Origin: Streptomyces fodineus
Lineage (GTDB): Bacteria > Actinomycetota > Actinomycetes > Streptomycetales > Streptomycetaceae
DNA: 64,000 nucleotides
Reading direction: 5' to 3'
Assembly: GCF_001735805.1 (NCBI RefSeq)
Contig: NZ_CP017248.1
Location: forward strand, 6,014,001-6,078,000
Part shown: piece after piece, positions 45,701 to 54,292 of the stretch
Layout: each line of letters begins with the position of its first letter
How positions within the stretch are numbered: the stretch's first letter is position 1
The notes under the pieces: generated by a model
What the model saw: only the letters and a program-made list of their open reading frames with translations
The model's database searches: none
What the model was told of the DNA's origin: nothing
Program-made: the position numbers and the translations under genes

Positions 45701-46096
45701 ATGACGCCCAGCCGGCTCTTACGCCGAGGCCCTGCCGCCGCCGCGGCGGCCGTCGGGCTCACCGCCGCGCTCACCACCGGCTGCGGCGCCGCGCACCGGG
45801 CCCTGGACTGCGCGCGGACCGCCAACGCCGTGGCCGACGACGTCGACAACCTCCAGCAGGCGGCACGGGACGCCGCGTTCGAGCCGTCGAAGGCCGGCAC
45901 CTACTTCGACCCCATCCAGAAGGACCTCAAGGAGATCGGCGACCAGCGCCACAACGTCGACGTGGACAAGGCGGTCCACGACCTCGACAAGGCCGTCGGG
46001 AACGTCCGTACGTCCGTGCAGGATGGCGACAAGACCCCGGACCTCGGGCCGGTCGGGGACGCGGCGGGCGAGTTGACCAAGGCCTGCACCCGCTGA
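45701..46096 (+). CDS. Small lipoprotein, second of a duplicated pair
   Basis: This 131-residue protein is clearly homologous to its upstream neighbour: lipobox Leu-Thr-Thr-Gly-Cys, ALDCARTANAVADDVDNLQQ, PIQKDLKEIGDQRHNVDVDK, DLDKAVGNVRTSVQDGDKTP and terminal LTKACTR. The shared frame length and motifs show tandem gene duplication with divergence. GGGAGGGGAC precedes the ATG. It converges with the DUF1707 gene. Confidence 0.78.
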   Translation: MTPSRLLRRGPAAAAAAVGLTAALTTGCGAAHRALDCARTANAVADDVDNLQQAARDAAFEPSKAGTYFDPIQKDLKEIGDQRHNVDVDKAVHDLDKAVGNVRTSVQDGDKTPDLGPVGDAAGELTKACTR

Positions 46097-46124
46097 CCGC
46101 CGGCACCACCCAAGCGCCCGGCGC

Positions 46125-46880
46125 TCAGGACCCGTCGTACCGCCGCCGCTCCCGGCCCTCACGCCTTCCCTCGCGCCGCTCGCGGAGCAACTCGTGCCGC
46201 TGCTCCCTGTGCTCCAGCCTCTCCTGGCGGCGCTGCTCCTTCAGCTGCAGGCGCTCCGCACGCGTGACCTTGCGCTGGACGCCGACCCCGCCCCAGAAGG
46301 CGAAACCACCGATGATCACCCGGGGCGCGCCCGGGTCCGGCGGGCCGTCGTCCCTCGGGTGCTCGAAGCCGCCCATGACGCCGATGCCGCGTACCACGAC
46401 CTCGACCCCCGGCGGCACGGTGACCTGCAGGCCACCCATGATCGCCACACAGTTGATCTCGACCTCGCGGTCCGCGAAGTTCGCCTCGCGCAGGTCGATC
46501 TCGCCGCCGCCCATGAACGCGAAGCAGTTGAACCGCCTCGGCACCGTCCAGCGGCCCTTGCGCTCGAACCCCGACAGGATCGCGATCCCGCCCGTCGAGG
46601 TCCCCTCGCCGCCGACGATCCGGGACGCCCAACTCCCGCTCTGAGCAGTCTCCTTGGTGAAGGAGACCGGGACAGGAACGGGGGCGGTGCCCGCCGTCGG
46701 CAGGTCCCGGGTGATCGGCGCCAGCTCGGCGTACGTACGCGCCTTGTACGTCGCTTCCAGCCGCTCCTCGAACTCGACCATGTCGAGCCGGCCCTCGGCG
46801 AGGGCGTCCCGCAGGACCTCGGCGACCTGTTCACGGTCCCTGTCGGACGCCCGGAGGTCCGGGACTGCGTCGTCGGTCAT
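46125..46880 (-). CDS. DUF1707 and cell-wall-active-antibiotics-response-like protein
   Basis: This 251-residue protein begins with a DUF1707 SHOCT-like module (LRASDRDREQVAEVLRDALA). A beta-helix-like middle has repeated AFMGGGEIDLREA and AIMGGLQVTVPPGVEV strands, as in LiaF/DUF2154 domains. The tail, from about residue 205, is a charged helix full of Arg, Gln and Glu (RRQERLEHREQRHELL), probably a coiled coil. No membrane helix is evident. Members are linked to envelope stress; the role is inferred from the fold only. It is read toward the duplicated lipoproteins. Confidence 0.8.
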   Translation of the reverse strand: MTDDAVPDLRASDRDREQVAEVLRDALAEGRLDMVEFEERLEATYKARTYAELAPITRDLPTAGTAPVPVPVSFTKETAQSGSWASRIVGGEGTSTGGIAILSGFERKGRWTVPRRFNCFAFMGGGEIDLREANFADREVEINCVAIMGGLQVTVPPGVEVVVRGIGVMGGFEHPRDDGPPDPGAPRVIIGGFAFWGGVGVQRKVTRAERLQLKEQRRQERLEHREQRHELLRERREGRREGRERRRYDGS

Positions 46881-46889
46881 GACAGAAGC

Positions 46890-47870
46890 CTACGAGACCG
46901 CCTTCTCCGCGTACATCTTGGCGATGACGGCCTCGATGTCAGGCTCCCGCACCGACAGGTCCACCAGCGGATACTCCGCCGCGAGATACGCGACGAGCGG
47001 CGCCGCCGACTGCCCGGCCGGGAACGCCAGCCACTGCCGCGGCCCCTCCACCCGCACCACCCGCGCCGAGGGCGCCTCGACCGGCGGCAGCTCCCGCTCC
47101 AGGTCCACCACCAGCGTCCGCTCGCTCTCCCCGGCCTCGTGCAGCCCCGTGAGCGGGCCGTCGTACATCAGCCGGCCGTGGTCGATCACCATCACCCGCG
47201 AGCACAACTGCTCGATGTCCTGCAGGTCGTGCGTGGTCAGCAGCACCGTCGTGCTCCGCTCGGTGTTCAACTCCCGCAGGAAACCGCGGACTTTCGCCTT
47301 CGACACGACGTCCAGGCCGATCGTCGGCTCGTCCAGGTACAGCACCTCGGGGTCGTGCAGCAGGGCCGCCGCGATGTCACCGCGCATCCGCTGCCCGAGC
47401 GAGAGCTGCCGTACGGGGACGTCCAGCAGGGTGCCCAGCTCCAGGAGTTCGACCAGCCGGTCCAGGTTCTCGCGGTAACGGGCGTCCGGGATCCGGTACA
47501 TGCGGTGCGCGAGACGGTAGGAGTCGATCAGCGGCAGGTCCCACCACAGGGTCGTACGCTGCCCGAACACCACCCCGATGCGGTGCGCGAGACGCCGCCG
47601 CTCCCGGGACGGGTCGATCCCGGCCACCCGCAGCCGCCCCGCACTCGGCGTCAGGATGCCCGTCAGCATCTTGATCGTGGTCGACTTCCCGGCGCCGTTC
47701 GGCCCGATGTACCCGACCATCTCCCCGCGCGGCACGGTGAACGACAGCGAGTCCACCGCCCGCACCTCGCGCCGCTCCCGTTTCAGGAACCCGGTCCTCT
47801 TGTGCACCTCGAAGACCTTCTCGACGTTCTCCAGCGCGATGAAGTCCTCGGTGAGGTGGCCGTCCGTCAT
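46890..47870 (-). CDS. ABC exporter ATPase
   Basis: This 326-residue ATPase has Walker A GPNGAGKST, Q-loop, signature LSLGQRMRGDIAAALLHDPE, Walker B VLYLDEPTIGLD and H-loop LLTTHDLQD. About 100 C-terminal residues form a DUF4162-like regulatory region. A short Lys/Arg insert (HKRTGFLKRERREVRA) near the start is typical of the group that partners DUF990/ABC-2 permeases. It is the third gene of an operon with two permeases, whose substrate is unknown. Confidence 0.92.
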   Translation of the reverse strand: MTDGHLTEDFIALENVEKVFEVHKRTGFLKRERREVRAVDSLSFTVPRGEMVGYIGPNGAGKSTTIKMLTGILTPSAGRLRVAGIDPSRERRRLAHRIGVVFGQRTTLWWDLPLIDSYRLAHRMYRIPDARYRENLDRLVELLELGTLLDVPVRQLSLGQRMRGDIAAALLHDPEVLYLDEPTIGLDVVSKAKVRGFLRELNTERSTTVLLTTHDLQDIEQLCSRVMVIDHGRLMYDGPLTGLHEAGESERTLVVDLERELPPVEAPSARVVRVEGPRQWLAFPAGQSAAPLVAYLAAEYPLVDLSVREPDIEAVIAKMYAEKAVS

Positions 47871-47873
47871 CTG

Positions 47874-48695
47874 CTAGCTCCCTGTGCTCCGGTACGAACG
47901 AAGTCCCGCCCGCCAGGCCAGCCCCGCCAGCGCACAGCACGCCACCGCCACCAGCGGCGGTGCGAACGCCGTCCACCGCGGCAGATCCAGCGGATACGGC
48001 CGCCCCAGCACATAGGTCGCGGGCAGCCAGTTGACGAAGGCCAGCGGCAGCACGAACGTCACCCCGCGCACCAGCTCCTTCGCGAACACGGTCGGCGGAT
48101 ACTGCAGCAGTGTCGTCCCGCCGTAGGTGAAGGCGTTCTGCACCTCCGAGGCGTCCTGTGCCAGGAACTGGAAGGCCGCCCCCGCCACGAACACCGCGCA
48201 GAAGATCCCGCAGCCGCTCACCGCCATCACCGGCATGAGCAGCAGCTTCACCGGCGTCCAGGTGACGTCCAGCCGGGTCAGCGCCCAGCCCAGCACGAGC
48301 AGGCCCTGTACCACCCGGCCCAGTCTGCGCAGAGCGAACTGGTCGGCCGCCACCTGGGCCAGCACCGGCGCCGGACGCACCAGCAGCGTGTCCAGCGTGC
48401 CGTCGCGCACCCGGCGCCCCAGCCGCTCCATCGAGCCGATCAGCAGGTCGGCAAGACCGAAGGCCGTACCGGACAGGCCGTAGAGGAAGGCCACCTCGGG
48501 CAGCGACCAGCCGCCGAGGGTGTCCACCCGGGAGAACATCAGCATGATCGCGACGAAGTCGAGGAGGGTCGCCGAGAAGTTGCCGAACGTGGTCATCGCG
48601 AAGGAGGCGCGGTAGGCCATCGTGGACCTGATCCACATCCCGGCGATCATCAGATACGCCCGCAGCCCCTCCCGGAGCCGGCCGGCCTCACCCAC
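47874..48695 (-). CDS. ABC-2 family permease (DUF990-like)
   Basis: This 273-residue membrane protein has about six helices. It contains AGMWIRSTMAYRASFAMTTF and FGLADLLIGSMERLGRRVRDG, then GTLDTLLVRPAPVLAQVAAD, the DUF990 landmark. It starts eight bases before the end of the preceding permease gene and ends three bases before the ATPase gene, so all three are one transcript. It acts in an efflux complex. Confidence 0.88.
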   Translation of the reverse strand: MGEAGRLREGLRAYLMIAGMWIRSTMAYRASFAMTTFGNFSATLLDFVAIMLMFSRVDTLGGWSLPEVAFLYGLSGTAFGLADLLIGSMERLGRRVRDGTLDTLLVRPAPVLAQVAADQFALRRLGRVVQGLLVLGWALTRLDVTWTPVKLLLMPVMAVSGCGIFCAVFVAGAAFQFLAQDASEVQNAFTYGGTTLLQYPPTVFAKELVRGVTFVLPLAFVNWLPATYVLGRPYPLDLPRWTAFAPPLVAVACCALAGLAWRAGLRSYRSTGS

Positions 48696-49488
48696 CCTGG
48701 ACCACCACCCGCCGTGTCGCCGCCGACTGCACCAGCCGCCCGGCGCCCAGCAGCACCACCGCCCACGCCCCCTGGAACACGTACGTGCCCAGCGGATCCC
48801 CGTGCCCCAGCAGGATCTGGGCCGGCGCCTGGAGCAGCGAGGACCAGGGCAGGACCCGTACGACCGCGCCGAGCGCCCCCGGGAAGACGTTCAGCGGCAG
48901 CAGCATGCCGGAGCAGAAGAACCCCGCGAGCCATGACATCTGCGTCACACCCTGGCCGTCCAGCAGCCAGAACGCGCTCAGCGCGACCAGGTAGCGGATC
49001 CCGAACCCGACGAGCATCGCCAGCAGCACGGCGACGAGGAAGGCGGCCCAGGTGCCCACATCCCTGGGTAAGTACACCGGGAAACACAGGGCACCGACGA
49101 CGAAGGGAACGAGCCCCCGCCCCAGCAACTGGAAGAACGCCCGGCCGAGATCGGTGGCCAGCCACCACAGCTGCAGGTCGGCGGGCCGGTACAGGTCGAT
49201 CGCCACGTCCCCCGTACGGATGCGTTCCATCAGCTCGTTCTCTATGCCGCCGCCCCCGATCGCCAGCGCCGCGAGCAATGCCTGACCCAGCCACACGTAT
49301 GTCATGACCTGTGCCTGATCCCACCCGCCGAGGTGCGGCCGCTCGTCCCACAGCGCGCGGTAGGTGTAGACGAGGATCAGCCCGAAGACGGTGTTGGTGA
49401 ACACCCCTGCCGCAGTGGCGGTGCGATACGTCGCGTACCGTCTGAATCCCCCCGCCGCGACGGCCACGTACAACCGTCCCGCGCTCAC
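48688..49488 (-). CDS. ABC-2 family permease, first gene of exporter operon
   Basis: This 266-residue membrane protein has six helices and segments parallel to its partner (YATYRTATAAGVFTNTVFGL, MERIRTGDVAIDLYRPADLQ). I started it at the GTG at 49488, which has GGGAGGT nine bases upstream; the open frame extends 24 codons further without a ribosome site. It is divergent from the penicillin-binding protein gene, which begins about 200 bases away. Confidence 0.86.
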   Translation of the reverse strand: MSAGRLYVAVAAGGFRRYATYRTATAAGVFTNTVFGLILVYTYRALWDERPHLGGWDQAQVMTYVWLGQALLAALAIGGGGIENELMERIRTGDVAIDLYRPADLQLWWLATDLGRAFFQLLGRGLVPFVVGALCFPVYLPRDVGTWAAFLVAVLLAMLVGFGIRYLVALSAFWLLDGQGVTQMSWLAGFFCSGMLLPLNVFPGALGAVVRVLPWSSLLQAPAQILLGHGDPLGTYVFQGAWAVVLLGAGRLVQSAATRRVVVQGG

Positions 49489-49689
49489 GTCAGTCCACCT
49501 CCCGGGACCGCTCGACACCGAAGCGCAGGAGCCTAGTCCTGGGGTCCGGCTGCCGGCCACGCAATTTCATGCCGAAGCGTGCCGGGATCCGGGAACGGAA
49601 CGCCAGGTGCGAGAGTCTTCAAACCGGGGGCGCAGAAGCGTACGAGGCGTACGGGAACGTACGACGCGAAACAGGAGTCCGTGCACGAC

Positions 49690-52600
49690 ATGAGCGACGA
49701 GCCGCAGCCGCAGCAGCCGAACGAGGGCGTGCCGCCGACAGAGCCGCTGCAGGCTGAGGGGCCCGGTGATCCCGGGAGCCGTGACGAAACGGCCCCCGCC
49801 ACACCCAGGGCAACCGGCAAGCCGACACCGTCCGCAACAACACCGAGCACAGCCGAGCCCAGTCCGACGGCAGACGCCGGCGAGCCGCGTCACGCCGAGC
49901 GGACGGGCGGTGAGTCCCGTCACGCCGAGGGGGCTGGGCAGGCCGGGCTCGGCCGAACGGGTGACGGCGGGGCGTCCCAGGACGGCTCGGCCCCGGAGGA
50001 CCGCTCGGCCATGGACCGCACGGCCTCCATGGCCCGGGCCCGCCAGGCGGCCCGCGGCGGCCGGACGGAACAGCAGGGCGCGACCGCGCCGAGCGGCGAC
50101 ACGACCTCGGGCGAGTTCACGGCGTCCGGTGGGGTCCCGGGCTCCGGTGGTGGCTCTGCGTCCGGTGGGGCCTCGGGCTCCGGTGGGGCCTCGGGTTCTG
50201 GCGGTGGGTCGGCGTCCGGTGGGGCTTCGGGCTCCGGTGGTGGCTCGGCGTCCGCTGAGGCCTCGGGTTCCGGTGGTGCCTCGGCGTCCGGTGAGGTCTC
50301 AGGCAGCGGCAGGGGCAAGGGCCCGGCGGCTCGTGGCACGTCGGCTTCCGGCGGGGCTTCGGCTTCCGGGCGGGCGTCCGGTGAGGGTGCCGGCCGGGGT
50401 GGGTCGGCTCGTGAGGGCGGCTCGACCTCGGGTGGTTCAGCAGCCGGTACGGCTTCGAACGCGGCCTCCGCGTCCGGTGGGGGTTCGGCGACCCGTCGTA
50501 CACCGGCCGCTCGTGGGGGCTCGGCCGGGGCCGAGGGAGCCGGGGCCGCTTCCGAGCCGCCGCAGTCGGCCGAGAGCACGCAGGTGCTCCGGCGGGTCAC
50601 ACCACCCCGGGCTTCCCAGGAGAACCAGCCGGGTACGCCGGCCGGGACGCCCGAGACCACCCAGATTCTCCGCCGGGTCAACGCGCCCCGCGCGGGCGAG
50701 CAGGGCGGCGGCCCCGCCGAGACGGCCACCGACTCTCCGGCCGAGGCGCCGAACGCCACCGGCCGCACCCCTCGTACGACCGGCCCCGACACCGCACGCC
50801 GTGGCGGCGGCGCGAACCGCGCCGCCCAGGCGGCCGGAGCGGTGGGCGCAGCCGGAGCCGCGGCTGCCGCGGGCGCCGCGGGCCAGGCATCCCAGGCGGG
50901 CGCGGCCGGCGCCGCCGGAGCGGCCACCCGCGGCCCTCGGACCGACACCACCGGCAACACCACCACCGGCAACAACACCACCGGCACCGGCCACGCCGAC
51001 GCTCAGCCCGACGGGGGGACCCCCACGGGCAAGAAGCCCAAGCGTCCCAAGCGGACCGGTTGGCGGCGGGTCGTTCCCACCTGGCGGATGGTGCTCGGCA
51101 CCTTCGTCATGGGTGTGCTGCTGCTCGTCGGGCTGTTCTTCCTCGGCTACTCCATGGTCAACATCCCGCCGGCCAACGCCCTCGCGACCAAGCAGGCCAA
51201 CGTCTACCTCTACGCCGACGGCTCCCAGCTGGCCCGCGACGGTGACATCAACCGGGAGAACGTCAGCCTCGCCCAGGTCTCCAAGGACGCCCAGCACGCC
51301 GTACTGGCCGCCGAGGACCGCGACTTCTACAGCGAGTCGGCCATCGACCCGAAGGCGATGCTGCGCGCCGCCTGGAACACGGCGACCGGCAAGGGCAAGC
51401 AGTCCGGCTCGACGATCACCCAGCAGTACGTGAAGAACTACTACCTGGGCCAGGAACAGACGGTCACCCGCAAGGCCAAGGAGTTCTTCATCTCGATCAA
51501 GCTGGACCGCAACAAGTCCAAGGACGAGATCCTCGAGGGCTACCTCAACACCAGCTACTTCGGCCGCAACGCCTACGGCATCCAGTCCGCCGCCCAGGCC
51601 TACTACGGCGTGGACGCCGAGAACCTCGACCCGGCCCGCGCCGCCTACCTCGCCGCGCTCGTGAACGCGCCCAGCGAGTACGACGTCGTCGCCCACCCCG
51701 AGAACAAGGCCGCGGCCGTCGCCCGCTGGAACTACGTCCTGGACGGCATGGTCAAGAAGGGCTGGCTCGGCCAGTCCGAGCGCGCCGGGATGAAGTTCCC
51801 GATGCCGAAGGAGCAGACGGTCTCCACGGGCATGTCCGGCCAGCGCGGCTACCTCGTCGAGGCGGTCAAGCACTACCTGACCACGAACAACATCCTCACC
51901 GACGACCAGCTCGCCGCCGGCGGCTACCGCATCACCACCACCATCCAGAAGAACAGGCAGAACGCCTTCGTCAAGGCGGTCAACGACCAGCTGATCGCCA
52001 AGCTGGACAAGAAGAACAACAAGGCCGACAACTACGTGCGGGCCGGTGGCGCCTCCGTCGACCCGAAGACCGGCAAGGTCGTCGCCATGTACGGCGGCAT
52101 CGACTACGTGAAGCAGTACACCAACGGCGCGACCCGCGGTGACTTCCAGGTCGGCTCGACGTTCAAGCCCTTCGTGTTCACCTCGGCGGTGGTGAACGGC
52201 TCGACCACCCAGGACGGCCGCACCATCACCCCCAACACCATGTACGACGGCACCAACGAGCGCCCCGTACAGGGCTGGAGCGGCGGCGGATACGCCCCGC
52301 AGAACGAGGACCAGAAGTCGTACGGCCAGATCCCCGTCACCAAGGCGACCGACCTGTCCGTGAACGCCGTGTACGCGCAGATGGCCGTCGACGTCGGCCC
52401 CGCCAAGGTCAAGCAGACCGCGGTCGACCTGGGCATCCCCTCCGACACCCCGGACATGCAGCCGTACCCGTCCATCGCCCTCGGCACCGCCAACGCCAGC
52501 GTCCTGAACATGGCGGAGGCGTACGCCACGCTCGCCAACCACGGCAAGCACGGCACGTACACCCTGATCGAGAAGATCACCAAGGACGGCACCCAGGACA

Positions 52601-53379
52601 TCAAGCTGCCCGACCAGCAGGTCAAGCAGGCCGTCAGCCGGGAGGCCGCCGACACCACCACGTCGATCCTGCAGAGCGTGGTCGAGAACGGCACCGCCAC
52701 CGCCGCCCAGGCCGCGGACCGCCCGGCCGCGGGCAAGACCGGTACGGCCGAGAACGACACCGCCGCCTGGTTCGCCGGTTACACCCCCGACCTGGCCACG
52801 GTGGTCTCGGTCATGGGCCAGGACCCGGTCACGGCCAAGCACATGCCGCTGTACGGCGCCCTCGGCGAGCCCCGGATGAACGGTGGCGGCCCGCCGACCC
52901 AGATCTGGGCCCAGTACACGCACGACGCGCTGAAGAACGCGCCCTCCTCCGACTTCGACCTTCAGCTGGAGCAGGGCGCCGACGAGCCGCAGCCGCCGAG
53001 CGCGACCGGCTCGGCCCAGCCGGGCACGACCGGTGGCCAGAACGGCGGTGCGACCGCGAGCCCGACCACCGGCGGTGCGACCAACAGCCCGGCCGGCGGC
53101 GCCACCGGCACCCCCACCACCGGCGGTCCGACCACCACCGGCGGCACCGGCACCACCGGCGGCGGCAACACGACCACCGGTGGCGGCACCACCACCGGCG
53201 GGGGCACCACGACCGGTGGGGGCACCACGACCGGCGGCGGGGGCACCACCGGCGGGGACGCGACCGGCGGCGGTGGTACGGCCGCCGGCGGCGGCACGGC
53301 CACCGGCGGGGACCCGACCGGCGGCGGTGGTACGACCGGCACGGCCGCCGGCGCCGGAGGCGGCGACCCCGCGGCCTGA
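49690..53379 (+). CDS. Bifunctional penicillin-binding protein (class A) with very long disordered ends
   Basis: This 1229-residue protein polymerises and cross-links peptidoglycan. Residues 1-455 are cytoplasmic low complexity, including many Ser-Gly-Gly/Ala-Ser-Gly repeats and two related pieces, TQVLRRVTPPRA and TQILRRVNAPRA. One membrane helix lies near 465-485. The GT51 transglycosylase has the catalytic Glu in AAEDRDFY (about 542) and SGSTITQQYVKN. The transpeptidase has Ser-x-x-Lys in GSTFKPF (about 823), a Ser-Val-Asn in DLSVNAVYAQ and GKTGTAEN (about 1016). The last 130 residues are Thr/Gly repeats. The start at 49690 is the Met of MSDEPQPQQP; a GTG nine bases earlier is possible. 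Confidence 0.9.
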   Translation: MSDEPQPQQPNEGVPPTEPLQAEGPGDPGSRDETAPATPRATGKPTPSATTPSTAEPSPTADAGEPRHAERTGGESRHAEGAGQAGLGRTGDGGASQDGSAPEDRSAMDRTASMARARQAARGGRTEQQGATAPSGDTTSGEFTASGGVPGSGGGSASGGASGSGGASGSGGGSASGGASGSGGGSASAEASGSGGASASGEVSGSGRGKGPAARGTSASGGASASGRASGEGAGRGGSAREGGSTSGGSAAGTASNAASASGGGSATRRTPAARGGSAGAEGAGAASEPPQSAESTQVLRRVTPPRASQENQPGTPAGTPETTQILRRVNAPRAGEQGGGPAETATDSPAEAPNATGRTPRTTGPDTARRGGGANRAAQAAGAVGAAGAAAAAGAAGQASQAGAAGAAGAATRGPRTDTTGNTTTGNNTTGTGHADAQPDGGTPTGKKPKRPKRTGWRRVVPTWRMVLGTFVMGVLLLVGLFFLGYSMVNIPPANALATKQANVYLYADGSQLARDGDINRENVSLAQVSKDAQHAVLAAEDRDFYSESAIDPKAMLRAAWNTATGKGKQSGSTITQQYVKNYYLGQEQTVTRKAKEFFISIKLDRNKSKDEILEGYLNTSYFGRNAYGIQSAAQAYYGVDAENLDPARAAYLAALVNAPSEYDVVAHPENKAAAVARWNYVLDGMVKKGWLGQSERAGMKFPMPKEQTVSTGMSGQRGYLVEAVKHYLTTNNILTDDQLAAGGYRITTTIQKNRQNAFVKAVNDQLIAKLDKKNNKADNYVRAGGASVDPKTGKVVAMYGGIDYVKQYTNGATRGDFQVGSTFKPFVFTSAVVNGSTTQDGRTITPNTMYDGTNERPVQGWSGGGYAPQNEDQKSYGQIPVTKATDLSVNAVYAQMAVDVGPAKVKQTAVDLGIPSDTPDMQPYPSIALGTANASVLNMAEAYATLANHGKHGTYTLIEKITKDGTQDIKLPDQQVKQAVSREAADTTTSILQSVVENGTATAAQAADRPAAGKTGTAENDTAAWFAGYTPDLATVVSVMGQDPVTAKHMPLYGALGEPRMNGGGPPTQIWAQYTHDALKNAPSSDFDLQLEQGADEPQPPSATGSAQPGTTGGQNGGATASPTTGGATNSPAGGATGTPTTGGPTTTGGTGTTGGGNTTTGGGTTTGGGTTTGGGTTTGGGGTTGGDATGGGGTAAGGGTATGGDPTGGGGTTGTAAGAGGGDPAA
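50116..50310 (+). repeat. Degenerate Ser/Gly/Ala codon repeat inside PBP gene, N-terminal part
   Basis: Repeated TCCGGTGGGG / TCGGGCTCCGGTGG units encode alternating Ala-Ser-Gly-Gly and Gly-Ser-Gly-Gly. They lie in the cytoplasmic tail of the PBP, and such DNA is prone to copy-number change. Confidence 0.85.
53131..53340 (+). repeat. Thr/Gly codon repeat inside PBP gene, C-terminal part
   Basis: Units like GGCACCACCACCGGCGGG are repeated, giving runs of Gly-Gly-Gly-Thr-Thr-Thr outside the membrane. The region follows the transpeptidase domain and is probably a wall-spanning flexible tail. Confidence 0.85.
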
Positions 53380-53412
53380 CGCCTCGGCGGGCTCCCTCAC
53401 GCACACAGCCAG

Positions 53413-53462
53413 GGAACGGTGAAGGGGCTGGTGACCATGGTCACCAGCCCCTTCACCGTTCC
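53413..53462. terminator. 50-bp perfect palindrome, bidirectional terminator
   Basis: The arms from GGAACGGTGAAGGGG to its exact complement meet at CCATGG, so 25 base pairs form with no spacer. It lies between the converging ends of the PBP and GroES-like genes. Confidence 0.88.
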
Positions 53463-53466
53463 GGAC

Positions 53467-53826
53467 TCAGAGATACAGGCCGGTGGAGTCCTCCGACCCC
53501 TCGAAGCGGTCCGCGGCCACGGCGTGCAGATCCCGCTCGCGCATGAGCACGTACGCCACACCCCGCACCTCGACCTCGGCCCGGTCCTCCGGATCGAACA
53601 GGACCCGGTCACCCGGCTCCACGGTCCGCACGTTCTGCCCGACCGCGACGACCTCGGCCCAGGCCAGCCGCCGTCCGACCGCCGCCGTGGCGGGAATCAG
53701 GATGCCGCCCCCCGACCGCCGCTCGCCCTCGCCGGTCTCCTGCTTGACCAGAACCCGGTCGTGCAGCATCCGGATGGGAAGCTTGTCGTGATGGGGGGTG
53801 CTGTGCTGGTTTCTGTTGGCGCTCAC
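53467..53826 (-). CDS. GroES-like co-chaperonin (no adjacent GroEL)
   Basis: This 119-residue protein has a Cpn10 fold: MLHDRVLVKQETGEGERRSG, GGILIPATAAVG, VVAVGQNVRTVEPGDRVLF and YVLMRERDLHAV follow the GroES strand order. It has an extra polar head of about 19 residues and a C-terminal tail. The position of GroES's mobile loop (about 35-50 here) is present. As it sits alone and is shorter in key loops, it may not work with GroEL. It is read toward the PBP gene. Confidence 0.82.
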   Translation of the reverse strand: MSANRNQHSTPHHDKLPIRMLHDRVLVKQETGEGERRSGGGILIPATAAVGRRLAWAEVVAVGQNVRTVEPGDRVLFDPEDRAEVEVRGVAYVLMRERDLHAVAADRFEGSEDSTGLYL

Positions 53827-53869
53827 GCCTCGAACTTACCTGCCTTCCGCGTGCCTGTACGTGCCCGGG

Positions 53870-54199
53870 TCAGCCCTTGCGCCGCCGACTTCCCAGTGCG
53901 AGCAGCCCGACCACCCCGACGGCGAGCAGCGCCACGGGCACGACCCGCTCCGCCCGCAGCCCGCCCTCCTCGTTCACGAACTGCGCGCGCACCTCGCTGA
54001 CCACCCGGTTGACCTGCACATACGCCCGGCCGACGGTGTGGTCGAGGTTGGCGACGACCTTGGCCTTGGCATCCCCGATGATCGTCTGCGGATGTACCCG
54101 CACCCCGATCTCGTCGAGCGTCTCGGCCAGCACTTCACGGCGGCGCTTGATGTCCGCCTCGATCTGCGCGGGGGTTCTGGTGTCCGAGGTGTCCGCCAC
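53870..54199 (-). CDS. DUF3618 family membrane protein
   Basis: This 109-residue protein starts MADTSDTRTPAQIEADIKRR. It carries the DUF3618 pattern (EIGVRVHPQTIIGDAKAKV) and ends in one membrane helix (VVPVALLAVGVVGLLALG) with a basic tail. It is a small helical anchor protein of unknown role, divergent from bcp. Confidence 0.85.
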   Translation of the reverse strand: MADTSDTRTPAQIEADIKRRREVLAETLDEIGVRVHPQTIIGDAKAKVVANLDHTVGRAYVQVNRVVSEVRAQFVNEEGGLRAERVVPVALLAVGVVGLLALGSRRRKG

Positions 54200-54292
54200 C
54201 GTACGGCCTCCGAAGTCTCCTGATGCTGTTCCGGACAGTCTGTCAGCTCATGCCCGCACCGCACCGCAAGGCCCCCCGGTTACGCTGGCCCG

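Noticed and set aside
46194-49307. Open frame of over 1000 codons on the plus strand across the ABC exporter operon
   Set aside because: Shadow frame, full of Arg, His, Pro and Gln. The minus strand carries clear ATPase and permease genes.
50437-53406. Long minus-strand frame opposite the penicillin-binding protein gene
   Set aside because: Gly/Val/Arg-rich shadow; the plus strand has intact GT51 and transpeptidase motifs.
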